A stretch of DNA of 64,000 nucleotides from Euzebya tangerina (lineage in GTDB: Bacteria; Actinomycetota; Nitriliruptoria; Euzebyales; Euzebyaceae): NCBI RefSeq assembly GCF_003074135.1, contig NZ_PPDK01000001.1, positions 3,381,265 to 3,445,264 of the forward strand, given 5' to 3'. The stretch's first letter is position 1; the number at the start of each line of letters is the position of its first letter. The notes under the pieces were generated by a model that saw nothing but the letters and a program-made list of their open reading frames with translations, was not told the DNA's origin and ran no database searches. Position numbers and translations under genes: made by a program. This document shows, piece after piece, positions 34,832 to 42,899 of this stretch.

Positions 34832-35161
34832 TCAGGCGGCGATGCGGCCGTGGTAGTCGCAGTGACCCTCGTGGGGGTGGTGGAGGTGGCCGTCGACCAG
34901 GTAGCCCACGTGGTCGCCGTGCGGGACCGCCGCGTGGCCGCAATCGGTGCCATGGGTGTGTCCGGAGTCGTGTGCGTCGCAGTTGTGCTCTGGCGTGCAC
35001 GCGGCTGGATTGGTGTCATCCACGCCCAGTGTGTGCTCCTCCAGTCCGGATGCGCCGACGTGATGGAGGTGCCCGTCGTGCAGGTAGTCGTGATGGTCAT
35101 CGTGGGCGACAGCCTTGTGCTGGCAGTCGGGTGAGTGCGTGTGGTCATGAGAGCTGTGCAT
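34832..35161 (-). CDS. His/Cys-rich small metal-binding protein
   Basis: A ~109-residue hydrophilic protein with about 25% His. Two repeats of a C-x-H-x-A-V-x-H-x-D-H-x-x-Y-L-x-D-G-H-L-H-H module are visible (CQHKAVAHDDHHDYLHDGHLHH and CGHAAVPHGDHVGYLVDGHLHH), plus HSSHDHTHSPDC at the start. Similar short proteins in actinobacteria are sometimes mislabelled zinc transporter permease, but there is no membrane helix here. A zinc buffer or chaperone role is inferred from ligand density and neighbours. ATG 35161 is chosen over 35188 because the -10-like TATGAT overlaps the latter. Confidence 0.65.
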   Translation of the reverse strand: MHSSHDHTHSPDCQHKAVAHDDHHDYLHDGHLHHVGASGLEEHTLGVDDTNPAACTPEHNCDAHDSGHTHGTDCGHAAVPHGDHVGYLVDGHLHHPHEGHCDYHGRIAA

Positions 35162-35183
35162 GCCCACTACACTACTACAATCC

Positions 35184-35198
35184 ATCATATATGCATAT
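35184..35198 (-). promoter_or_regulatory. AT-rich promoter/operator upstream of the His-rich protein
   Basis: An AT island in GC-rich DNA: the perfect palindrome ATATGCATAT (35189-35198) sits next to TATGAT (35184-35189 on the minus strand), a plausible -10. An ArsR-type operator is possible because two ArsR regulators are encoded within 2 kb; this is inference. Confidence 0.4.
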
Positions 35199-35239
35199 GT
35201 AACTATGAGGAGACGGTCTGAGCCGTCGCGACGGTCACG

Positions 35240-36130
35240 TCAGTCGGCGTCGAAGTCCCCTCCGCCATCGTCGTCGTAGCCACCACCGTCGTCATCGGGT
35301 ACAGGGGCAGGGGCCGGAGCGGGCGGGGCTGGAGCGGGAGCCGGCGGGGCTGGAGCGGGAGCCGGCGGGGCTGGAGCAGGAGTCGGGGCAGGCAGCGCAC
35401 CAGCATCGTCATCCAGTCCGGAATCGTCATCCAGTCCGCCGTCGTCATCTAGCCCCGCGTCATCATCGAACCCCGCGTCATCGTCGAACCCGGCGTCGTC
35501 ATCCAGGCCGGAATCATCATCCAGGCCCGCGTCGTCATCGAACCCGGCGTCATCACCAAACCCGGCGTCGTCATCATCCAGCCTGCTGTCATCGTCGAAC
35601 CCGTCGTCGTCATCCAGGCCGGAATCGTCATCCAGTCCGCCGTCGTCATCTAGCCCCGCGTCATCATCGAACCCCGCGTCATCATCTGGTGAGCGCTGTA
35701 TGGGGTCCTCCACCTCGTCCATGGCAACCCAGCCCAGCGCATCGTCGAGCACGGCGTCGCAGACCGCGGCCTCTCCGCCGACCGTGACGACCCTCGTCGG
35801 CGCCAGACGATTCAGTTCGGCCCCAACGGCTTCGCTGATGGGTTGGCAGGGTTCCACGGTGAAGACTGGGCCGCTCTCGAGGGCAGCACTGCTCAGTTGG
35901 GTCGGATCGTCGGTAGCGGTGAGGTAGACGGTCTGTGCACCGTCCGGCCACCCCTCCTGGCTGATCAGGACGGCCGTCTCGACGCGATCGGCGCCCGCCA
36001 GTCGAATGGCCTCTGGTGTTGTCGTGTCTGCGTCAGTTGCGATACTCGCGCCGACGATCAGGACGATCGCGAGGGCCGCAGAGGCGGCCAGTGCAGCGAC
36101 CAGTCCGGTTGGGATGCTCTTCCAGTTCAT
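35240..36130 (-). CDS. Exported Asp-rich repeat protein with CWB2-like domain
   Basis: A 296-residue protein: signal/anchor helix (GLVAALAASAALAIVLIVGASIA), then a CWB2-like domain of about 120 residues (IRLAGADRVETAVLISQEGWPDGAQTVYL, TRVVTVGGEAAVCDAVLDD). About 90 residues of DDDAGLDDD/DDDGGLDDD repeats follow, then a PAPAPPAPAP stretch and a second short acidic end. The acidic repeats could bind divalent cations outside the cell. ATG 36130 is preceded by AAAGGAG. It directly follows the zinc island, but no Zur box was found. Confidence 0.72.
   Translation of the reverse strand: MNWKSIPTGLVAALAASAALAIVLIVGASIATDADTTTPEAIRLAGADRVETAVLISQEGWPDGAQTVYLTATDDPTQLSSAALESGPVFTVEPCQPISEAVGAELNRLAPTRVVTVGGEAAVCDAVLDDALGWVAMDEVEDPIQRSPDDDAGFDDDAGLDDDGGLDDDSGLDDDDGFDDDSRLDDDDAGFGDDAGFDDDAGLDDDSGLDDDAGFDDDAGFDDDAGLDDDGGLDDDSGLDDDAGALPAPTPAPAPPAPAPAPPAPAPAPPAPAPAPVPDDDGGGYDDDGGGDFDAD
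35405..35690. repeat. Coding repeats encoding DDDxGxDDD blocks
   Basis: Degenerate 12-24 bp units such as CATCATCGAACCCGCGTC and CGTCATCCAGTCCG repeat through this interval in the acidic cell-wall protein gene. They encode alternating DDDAGF, DDDAGL, DDDGGL and DDDSGL blocks. The tract is likely to vary in length between strains. Confidence 0.8.
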
Positions 36131-36257
36131 CTCGCGCTCCTTTGCGAGGTATCCAGCGGTTGATGAGACCAGCGTCCGTGGCCCGCATGAAGTGGGCCTG
36201 AGCGGGACGTGAGACATCTCTCACCTCCACACCCGAGATCAGCGGCCGCAGGAGCGG

Positions 36258-37688
36258 TCAGCGAGCGAGTTGCTCGTCGGGGTGTGGCATCACGGCGTCC
36301 TGCGGATCGCCCAGGTCGAGCAGGTCCACGCTGGTGTCGATCAGGGGGACCGCAGGGCGACCGTTCAGGGACACGACGGCGTTGGCATAGACCACGGGCT
36401 CCGCGATGCCTCGGTCCCGAGCGTCGGAGCCGAGGTGCTGAGCGAAGCGGACGATCATCCCAGGGTCGGCGGCCACTCGCACCCGTTGCCATGGCTGGAG
36501 GTACTCGTTCAGGTCAGGCACCCACACGTCATCGTGCGACGGATCCGTGACCGTGTACGCGATGTCCGCGTCCTTGTCCCGCAACTTCATGTGCCACGCA
36601 AAGGTGTGACCGGCCTCGGTCCAACTCGGATCGCCCGGGAGGACGAGGTGGCGAAGGGGGACCACCACCTGGATAGCCGCGTACAGACCGACCAGACCGA
36701 GCAACAGCGCTGAGACGGGCTGATCGGGGCGTCCTGGGATCTCCGGTTGCGGCCCCTGGGCCCGGTCGACCACCCCGCCTGACCAGGCCCGTGCGAGCCT
36801 GCTCCGGACTCCTCGAGCGGTCGTAGCCGGCCAGTCGGGCGGCAGGAGGACCGTTGTGGCGGCCATGGCAAGCGGGGGAAACACCCCGATCTGGAACAGC
36901 TTGGAGTTGAGCAGGTGGAACGCGCCGGCGGCGACCAGAGCCGCCACCCTGGTGGGTCGCCAGAAGAGGGCCGGCACGATCAGCAGGTCCAGGCCCAGGC
37001 CCGCCCAGGCGAACACGCGCCCGGCCCACACCTCGTCGAGCAACGGACCGACGAGCGCGAGATCCGTGTTCGAGGCCAACCACTGGTCCAGCGGGCGACC
37101 CGCCAGCCAGTCTCCGTTCAGCTTCGCGACCGCGCCGCCCACGTACATCACCGCGACTTGGAAACGGACCAACCACAGAGCCCAGGTGGGGACCGTCCGG
37201 ATCCCAGACGACTTGCCCACCGACCACACGCGATCGGCCGGGACGACCGCAAGGATCCCTGCCAGCAGGATCATCAGGTAGAAGTGGTTGAGGTACCGGG
37301 TGCGTTCGAGCAGGAAGACGTAGCCGAACAGCAGCACGAGCACGGCGGCTGCCGGGCGATAGGCGCGTCCTGCGGCGATCAGTGCCCCACACACTGCGAT
37401 GCCGAGCCAGACCCCGTACAACCCGTGGCCTGGCAGGGGCGCGAGCCACGTGAACCCGTCGTAGGGAACGTGGTAGGCAGGTGTGAGCCAGATCGACTCG
37501 ATCCAGCCGTTGACCCAATACCGGTACGCCTCCCAGACGATCACCAGGCCGAAGGCAATTCTCACGACGGCCAGCGAGCGCGCGTCGACGGGGCGGCCGG
37601 CTCGGTGCTGAAGGTCGGTGAGGCCCATGCCACGACCGTGAGACAGCCGGGAGAGAGCGACATGAGACCAGGATGAGAGGTTCCTCAT
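36258..37688 (-). CDS. HTTM-domain membrane protein (vitamin K-dependent gamma-carboxylase-like)
   Basis: A 476-residue integral membrane protein with about eight helices. RSLAVVRIAFGLVIVWEAYRYW, LERTRYLNHFYLMILLAGIL and QVAVMYVGGAVAKLNGDWLAGRPL are typical of bacterial HTTM proteins, which share the membrane domain of vitamin K-dependent gamma-glutamyl carboxylase but whose activity is unknown. The C-terminal ~130 residues form an extracytoplasmic domain (HTFAWHMKLRDKDADIAYTV). A later start at ATG 37628 is possible. Gene order gives no clear hint of function. Confidence 0.8.
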   Translation of the reverse strand: MRNLSSWSHVALSRLSHGRGMGLTDLQHRAGRPVDARSLAVVRIAFGLVIVWEAYRYWVNGWIESIWLTPAYHVPYDGFTWLAPLPGHGLYGVWLGIAVCGALIAAGRAYRPAAAVLVLLFGYVFLLERTRYLNHFYLMILLAGILAVVPADRVWSVGKSSGIRTVPTWALWLVRFQVAVMYVGGAVAKLNGDWLAGRPLDQWLASNTDLALVGPLLDEVWAGRVFAWAGLGLDLLIVPALFWRPTRVAALVAAGAFHLLNSKLFQIGVFPPLAMAATTVLLPPDWPATTARGVRSRLARAWSGGVVDRAQGPQPEIPGRPDQPVSALLLGLVGLYAAIQVVVPLRHLVLPGDPSWTEAGHTFAWHMKLRDKDADIAYTVTDPSHDDVWVPDLNEYLQPWQRVRVAADPGMIVRFAQHLGSDARDRGIAEPVVYANAVVSLNGRPAVPLIDTSVDLLDLGDPQDAVMPHPDEQLAR

Positions 37689-37809
37689 TCCGCCAGCACG
37701 TGCGTCGCCGGGCTAGGCCGTCCGGCCTGCGGCCGGGATCAGTGGGGCTCGCCGACCGGTCGTCGTGACGCGCGCTTCAGGACGACCGCATCGCGGGTAT
37801 GAGGGGCAC

Positions 37810-38088
37810 ATGAGTGACATCAGCAACGTCGTCCGTGACCACCTTCCGACGCTGGCCGGCGTGGCCAGCGCGGTGGTGGTCAAGCGGGTCATCTCGGAGC
37901 GCTACATGGCCACGCACGGCACCGAGCCGCCCGTCGACCCAGGAGCGCCGGGATCGAACTGGTCCCAGGCCATCCTGTGGACCGCCATCCTGGCTGCCGG
38001 TGGAGCGATCGGCCGGCTCCTGGGGCGCTACCTGATGGCCGAGCAGATCGGAAAGCGGGTCCAGCGACCGACGCTCGAGAAGGCGTAG
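37810..38088 (+). CDS. DUF4235 membrane protein
   Basis: A 92-residue small membrane protein with a first helix around LAGVASAVVVKRVIS and a second at ILWTAILAAGGAIGRLLGRYL, matching DUF4235 (the WxxALLWAxLxGAxxGLxRLL-like second helix). GAGGGG lies five bases before the ATG. Function unknown. Confidence 0.72.
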   Translation: MSDISNVVRDHLPTLAGVASAVVVKRVISERYMATHGTEPPVDPGAPGSNWSQAILWTAILAAGGAIGRLLGRYLMAEQIGKRVQRPTLEKA

Positions 38089-38121
38089 GCACCACCCCCG
38101 AATCGCTCAGACGCCGGCGTC

Positions 38122-38673
38122 TCAGACCACGGTCACCGGATCACCAGGGCGGACCGTTCCGGGTGAGACGACCGTGGCGTTCACACCCCGGTAGTTGGCC
38201 TCCTTGCCCTCGCCCGTGTTCACGAACCGCAGGGCATCGACCCCGTAGCGATCGGCGAACTTCGCGCAGCCGGTGTGCGGCTTGGACGTGATCTCGACGA
38301 CTGCCTCACCGATCTGCAACCGCGTCCCCGGCGGGACGTTGTCGGGATGCAGGTTGAAGTCGACGTAGAGCTGGTCACCAGCCAGTGCCCAACGCGTCCG
38401 GTCGCCTGCGCTGATGGCGTCGACCACGCGGGTGTTCATGAGGGTCAGCTGGCGCTCGGGATCTGATGAGCCGTCAGGGGTCTTGGCGCTCCCCCGGGTC
38501 TTCCAGTTGTCGCCGATCAAGCCGATCTCCCCGTCGAGGCGGCCAGACTCCAACTCCTTGCGCCGGTCGCCGTCAGGCCGGGCGACGACCATGTCGAGCC
38601 TGCCGACCTCCGAGGGTGCGCTGTCGATCTCGGCGCGGCTGCGGTCCAGTTCCTGGGCGGTGGGAAAGTCCAT
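38122..38673 (-). CDS. MOSC-domain protein
   Basis: A 183-residue MOSC (molybdenum cofactor sulfurase C-terminal) protein. The conserved Cys is in SKPHTGCAKFADRYGVDAL, with LNTRVVDAI (here MNTRVVDAIS) and FNLHPDNVPPGTRLQIGEAVVEI upstream. MOSC domains deliver sulfur to or handle metal-sulfur clusters. The gene is isolated, so the partner enzyme is unknown. Confidence 0.82.
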   Translation of the reverse strand: MDFPTAQELDRSRAEIDSAPSEVGRLDMVVARPDGDRRKELESGRLDGEIGLIGDNWKTRGSAKTPDGSSDPERQLTLMNTRVVDAISAGDRTRWALAGDQLYVDFNLHPDNVPPGTRLQIGEAVVEITSKPHTGCAKFADRYGVDALRFVNTGEGKEANYRGVNATVVSPGTVRPGDPVTVV

Positions 38674-38758
38674 TGGGGCTCAGATTAGGAGCTGCAGCAG
38701 GCGCCAATCTGAACGCCACCCGTCCGCACGCTGAACGAGGCACGCGGTATGCAGCCCC

Positions 38759-40120
38759 CTACTCCGCCTCCAGCAGCGCGTTCTCGACCACCTCTGTCAG
38801 CGCCGGATGCGGCCACACCATCTCGGTCGCCACCTGATCTGCCGTCTGGCCGAACGTCATGGCCTGCACCAAGGGCTGCAGCAGGATCGACGCCATCGGG
38901 CCGATGATGTGCGCGCCGAGGATCAGACGGGTCTCGGCGTCCACCACGACCTTGGCGAAGGACGTCTCGTCCTCCAAGGCCCACCCATACGCGGTACCGC
39001 CGTACTCCCGGCGCCCCACGACGACGTGGTGGCCGGCCTCGCGAGCCTCGGCCTCGAGCAGGCCGACACTGGCGACCTCGGGGTCCGTGAAGGTCGCCCG
39101 CGGCTGATTGGGCACCACCGGGGCGATCAGGTCGTCGGGGTGCAGCAGGTTGTGGCTGATCGACTTGGCGTGGGCGTTGGCGATGTGCTTGAGGTCCTGG
39201 TGATGACTCTCCAGATCGCCGAGCGCCCAGACATCACCCGCGCTGGTCCGCATGTACTCATCGACGATCGGCCGGTTGGTCGCATCGACCGCCACACCGC
39301 CGATGTCCAGGCTCATGCCGTCGCCGTTGCTGGTCCGACCGGCGGCCAGCAACAGGACGTCGGTCCGGATGGTCGAGCCATCGGAGAGGGTCAACTCGAC
39401 CTCGTCGTCCACGTTCCGCGCGGCGGAGGCAGTGACGTTGCTCCGAACGTCCAGCCCACGCGCCCTGAAGGACTCGGTGAGCGCCCGACCGATCTCCGGC
39501 TCCTCCGAGGTCAGCAGCCGGTCGCTGCGCAGCAGCATCGTCACCCTGCTACCGAGCGCATCGAAGACGTGGCCCATCTCCGACGCCACCGCCCCGCCTC
39601 CTATGACGACCAGCCGCGGTGGCAGGTCGTCAAGCCGCATGATCGTGTCGGACGTGTGATGCGCCACGTCCTCGATGCCGTCGATCGGTGGGATGAAGGG
39701 CCGAGAGCCGGCTGCGAGGACGATGCGATCGGCGGTGAAGATGTCCTCCCCCGACTGCAGCGTCGAGGGCGCGACGAACCGGGCGGGCTGATCGAAGACG
39801 GTGACGTTCTCCTGCCCGCGTCGGTACGCCTCGCCGCTGGCAGCGATCGGGTCGATTCGCCCGAACACCCGGTCACGGAGCGCGGGGAAGTTCGACCCGT
39901 TGAAGGTGGCGTCGATGTTGAACGTCGACGCCGTCTTGACGGCACGCGCCACGTCCGCGGCGTGGACGAACATCTTCGACGGGATGCACCCGCGGTTCAG
40001 ACAGGTTCCACCGAACACGTCGGGCTCGACGATGGCGATGGACCACGAGGCCATCCCGTCGGTCGGAATCGAGTTGCCGGAGCCGGTGCCGAGCACGGCC
40101 AGGTCGAAGTGACGGGTCAT
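38759..40120 (-). CDS. mtr: Mycothione reductase
   Basis: A 453-residue flavoprotein disulfide reductase that regenerates mycothiol from mycothione with NADPH. FAD-binding LAVLGTGSGNS, redox pair GGTCLNRGCIPSK, NAD(P)-binding VVIGGGAVASEMG and the C-terminal WPHPALTEVVENALL (His-Glu pair) match mycothione reductases better than lipoamide dehydrogenases, which usually have HAHPTLSE. Its presence implies mycothiol as the main thiol. Confidence 0.88.
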   Translation of the reverse strand: MTRHFDLAVLGTGSGNSIPTDGMASWSIAIVEPDVFGGTCLNRGCIPSKMFVHAADVARAVKTASTFNIDATFNGSNFPALRDRVFGRIDPIAASGEAYRRGQENVTVFDQPARFVAPSTLQSGEDIFTADRIVLAAGSRPFIPPIDGIEDVAHHTSDTIMRLDDLPPRLVVIGGGAVASEMGHVFDALGSRVTMLLRSDRLLTSEEPEIGRALTESFRARGLDVRSNVTASAARNVDDEVELTLSDGSTIRTDVLLLAAGRTSNGDGMSLDIGGVAVDATNRPIVDEYMRTSAGDVWALGDLESHHQDLKHIANAHAKSISHNLLHPDDLIAPVVPNQPRATFTDPEVASVGLLEAEAREAGHHVVVGRREYGGTAYGWALEDETSFAKVVVDAETRLILGAHIIGPMASILLQPLVQAMTFGQTADQVATEMVWPHPALTEVVENALLEAE

Positions 40121-40263
40121 CGTTAACAGGTCCAGGTGTCGGGAGCGAGTCCGCTCATGGGAAACGGTGGGGCGCCAGTCTGCACGGCACGACCACCAAG
40201 AACCCGGTGGGCACGCAGGCCATTCCGCACATCATCTGCACCCCCGTGTCGTACCGTGCAGCC

Positions 40264-41076
40264 ATGGGCCCGATCGTGACCGCCGCCACCTATGCCGCAC
40301 TCCCGAAGGATGTCATCATCCTGCACGTCGAGAGCGGCCCCCGACCGCAGGCCGAGGACGCCTTTGCGGCCGGACATCTGCCCGGTGCCCGACTGGTGGA
40401 TCGGGACACGCTCACCTCCGCACCGATGGGTCCGGGCGACGGCCGACACCCGCTCCCAACCCCCGATGCCTTCGCCGCCGCTCTGGCCGAGGCCGGCGTG
40501 GGGCCGGATGCCACGGTCCTGGCCTACGACCGGTGCGCGGGCGTGGACGCCGCGCGACTCGTCTACCTCCTGCGGGTGCTGGGACAACGCGCTGCTCTCC
40601 TCGACGGCGGTCTCCAGGGCTACACAGACACGCTCGAGACCGGCCCCTCCCCTGCCGTCGAGCCGGTTGAGCGCGCTCCGATCCCGTGGCCTGACGACCT
40701 GGTGGAGGCTGCGGTCGTCGCCGCACACATCGCGGAGGCCGGCGTGGTCCTCGACGCCCGGTCCGGGGAGCGCTACCGCGGCGAGGATGAGCCACTGGAC
40801 CCGGTCGCCGGGCACATCCCCGGTGCGGTGAACGCGCCCTTCGCGCAGAACCTGGATGCCGAGGGACACTTCCGTGCACCGCCGAAGCTCCACGCGCGTT
40901 TCAGCGACCTCGGGGTCGACCAGGACACCATCGTCTACTGCGGGTCCGGTGTGACCGCCGCCCACGAACTCCTGGCCATCGAACACGCCGGTCTCGGACT
41001 GCCGCGGCTGTACGTGGGCTCGTGGAGCCAGTGGTGCCGCTCTGATCGACCGATCGCCACCGGCGAGCAGCCGTAG
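40264..41076 (+). CDS. Two-domain rhodanese-type sulfurtransferase
   Basis: A 270-residue protein with two rhodanese domains. The second carries the catalytic Cys in VYCGSGVTA; the first has an inactive loop AYDRCAGVDAA. GHLPGARLVD and AGHIPGAVNAP mark the domain starts. Thiosulfate or 3-mercaptopyruvate is the likely sulfur donor. The ATG at 40264 begins the first domain. Confidence 0.88.
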   Translation: MGPIVTAATYAALPKDVIILHVESGPRPQAEDAFAAGHLPGARLVDRDTLTSAPMGPGDGRHPLPTPDAFAAALAEAGVGPDATVLAYDRCAGVDAARLVYLLRVLGQRAALLDGGLQGYTDTLETGPSPAVEPVERAPIPWPDDLVEAAVVAAHIAEAGVVLDARSGERYRGEDEPLDPVAGHIPGAVNAPFAQNLDAEGHFRAPPKLHARFSDLGVDQDTIVYCGSGVTAAHELLAIEHAGLGLPRLYVGSWSQWCRSDRPIATGEQP

Positions 41077-41097
41077 CCCCGTCGATCAGTGACGAAA

Positions 41098-41158
41098 TTG
41101 ATCGACTGATCAAATCCATGCTAGAGTTTTGATCGTTCGATCAAATCGATCGATCAAG
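41098..41158 (+). promoter_or_regulatory. Promoter with TTGATCG/CGATCAA operators
   Basis: A -35 TTGATC (41098-41103) and -10 TAGAGT (41122-41127) with an 18-bp spacer. Operator 1, TTGATCGACTGATCAA (41098-41113), covers the -35; operator 2, TTGATCGTTCGATCAA (41129-41144), is a perfect palindrome just after the -10; a third, less complete ATCGATCGATCAAG follows. The arrangement suits repression by the TetR-type protein encoded at the end of the same operon. Confidence 0.75.
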
Positions 41159-41180
41159 GAAGCTGGAGGAGTGAACACAC

Positions 41181-41618
41181 ATGTTGCTGTGGAGCTATCT
41201 GATCTACGTCGTCGTGGCCGTCGTCCTGACCGTGTGGCTGGCGTCGACCCTGTTTCGGAACGGGACGGTGTTCCTGTCCGATGTCTTCGAGAACCGGCAG
41301 GACATGGCACAGGCGGTGAACCGGCTCCTCGTCGTCGGGTTCTACATGCTGAACCTGGGCTGGGCGCTGTTGATCATCCGCACCAGCGAACCAACGACCA
41401 GCGCGGAGGCCGTCGAGCTCCTCGCCGTCAAGCTCGGCCAACTGCTGTTCACGCTCGGCATCATCCACTTCGCGAACCTGCTGGTGTTCTCCTGGTTCCG
41501 TCGTCGGAGCCAGGTCGACAGCAACGTTCCACCCGTGACCCCGACGTACGCCGTCCCGCCGCCGACCGACGCCCCGTTCCCGCCTCAGGGCGCTTCGGCC
41601 GCTCCCGGCTACCGATGA
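41181..41618 (+). CDS. Small integral membrane protein
   Basis: A 145-residue protein with three to four helices (LIYVVVAVVLTVWLASTLF, LLVVGFYMLNLGWALLII, LGQLLFTLGIIHFANLLVFSWF) and a Pro-rich cytoplasmic tail. No named family was recognised. GGAGGAG lies about ten bases before the ATG. Its stop overlaps the start of the DCC gene (ATGA), so the two are translationally coupled under the palindromic operators upstream. Confidence 0.75.
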   Translation: MLLWSYLIYVVVAVVLTVWLASTLFRNGTVFLSDVFENRQDMAQAVNRLLVVGFYMLNLGWALLIIRTSEPTTSAEAVELLAVKLGQLLFTLGIIHFANLLVFSWFRRRSQVDSNVPPVTPTYAVPPPTDAPFPPQGASAAPGYR

Positions 41619-42058
41619 CCGGCGCAGCGCCGGTGGGGTCGGGCGAGATCCAGGCGCGGCCCCTCCCGCAGCCGAGCCTGATCCCCACACACATGACCAT
41701 CGTCTTCGACGCCGGGTGCTCGTTCTGTCGGCGCTGCGCCGGGTGGTTGGCCGATCAGGAGGCCGCCATCCCCACGCTGCTGACGGCGAGCGCGGATCCC
41801 GAGATCGCTGCCCGCTACGGGCACCTCCCCGAGTTCGGCGATGAGCTCATGGTGGTGGCCGACACCGGGCAGATCTGGGCCGGCCCGGACGCCTTCATCG
41901 TCGTGATGTGGTGCCTGGCACGGTACCGCTCGACAGCGATGCGCCTGACCGGCCCTGTGGGGCAGGCCGCGGCCCGCCGGTTCTTCCACGCCGTCTCCGC
42001 GAACCGTGAGTGGCTGTCGGGAATCATGCCCGATTCAGACTGTGCGACGGAGTGTTGA
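41615..42058 (+). CDS. DCC-family thiol-disulfide oxidoreductase-like protein
   Basis: A 147-residue protein of the DCC family (DUF393): the VFDAGCSFCRRCAGWL motif contains the DxxCxxC redox-like signature, followed by PEFGDELMVVADTGQIWAGPDAF. ATG 41615 is used because it forms an ATGA overlap with the preceding stop; ATG 41693 is possible. Cys residues at the end (DCATEC) may contribute. Confidence 0.78.
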   Translation: MTGAAPVGSGEIQARPLPQPSLIPTHMTIVFDAGCSFCRRCAGWLADQEAAIPTLLTASADPEIAARYGHLPEFGDELMVVADTGQIWAGPDAFIVVMWCLARYRSTAMRLTGPVGQAAARRFFHAVSANREWLSGIMPDSDCATEC

Positions 42059-42060
42059 TC

Positions 42061-42186
42061 ATGAGCACGCTGACCCACGCAACCACGATGCCCTTGCCGC
42101 CGTCCCGGCGGGACGTCCAGAACCGTGGGAGGGCGGTGGGCCTGATCGGCACGTTGAGCCGGACCTGTCATGCTGGGCACCCGTGA
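42061..42186 (+). CDS. Possible 41-residue peptide inside the TetR operon
   Basis: The ATG lies two bases after the DCC stop with GGAG nine bases upstream, and the TGA overlaps the GTG of the TetR gene (GTGA). This is the spacing expected of a translationally coupled operon gene. The peptide is basic (RRDVQNRGRAVG) with one Cys and no membrane helix. No family recognised; it may be only a leader that couples translation. Confidence 0.35.
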   Translation: MSTLTHATTMPLPPSRRDVQNRGRAVGLIGTLSRTCHAGHP

Positions 42187-42899
42187 GCGCAGAGACCCGA
42201 GCCCGCATCCTCGACGCCACCCTGGAGACCCTCAGGTCCCAGGGTGCGGCGGGCACCTCCGCGCGGGCGATCGCCAAGGCCGGTGGGTTCAACACCTCGC
42301 TGCTCTTCTACCACTTCGGGTCGGTCGAGGGCGCTCTGCTGGAGGCGGCGAAGCAGGACACCGCCAGGCGCGTCGAGCGGTACGCCGAGCGGTTGGGCGA
42401 GGTGCAGACCCTGCAGGACCTGGTGGCCTTCAGCCGGGAGATGCACAAGGAGAACGTTGACGCGGGCCACGTCACGGTCTTGGTCCAGATGTTGGCCGCC
42501 ACCTCGGCCCACCCCGACATGCGCGATCAACTGGCCGGCGTCTTCGACCCCTGGATCGACCTGGTGCGGGACACCCTCGACCGGATCGTCGGCGATGATG
42601 GGATCGCGGGGATCAGCACCACGGACGTCGCGGTCGGGGTGACCAGCCTCTTCCTCGGCCTCGAGCTGCTCACCCATCTGGGTGACTCCTTCGGCCGTGC
42701 GCCATCCCTGCTCAACGCACTGGAGGAGGCGGCGGAGCTGCTGGTCGCCGTCGATCTGCTGGACTCCGGGAGCGCCGGCTTCGCCAACGTCGCCGCCCTG
42801 GTCGGCAACCGTCGGGCCCCGCAGAGCCAGTTGGACGGCCTTCCCGGTGCGCCTGCCGTCAATCCGCCGGCGGCGGGGGCCCCGCCCCCAAGCGACTGA
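42183..42899 (+). CDS. TetR-family transcriptional regulator
   Basis: A 238-residue regulator; GTG 42183 starts PVSAETRARILDATLETLRSQGAAGTSARAIAKAGGFNTSLLFYHFGSVEGALL-type HTH (TetR_N) directly. The C-terminal ligand domain ends in a Pro/Ala tail. As last gene of the operon it probably autoregulates through the TTGATCG palindromes. Its 3' end overlaps the convergent glycosyltransferase by 41 bp. Confidence 0.85.
   Translation: MSAETRARILDATLETLRSQGAAGTSARAIAKAGGFNTSLLFYHFGSVEGALLEAAKQDTARRVERYAERLGEVQTLQDLVAFSREMHKENVDAGHVTVLVQMLAATSAHPDMRDQLAGVFDPWIDLVRDTLDRIVGDDGIAGISTTDVAVGVTSLFLGLELLTHLGDSFGRAPSLLNALEEAAELLVAVDLLDSGSAGFANVAALVGNRRAPQSQLDGLPGAPAVNPPAAGAPPPSD

Noticed and set aside
42859..42899. 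Frameshift at the convergent TetR/glycosyltransferase overlap
   Set aside because: Both frames are intact; a 41-bp convergent overlap in Pro-rich tails is unremarkable.
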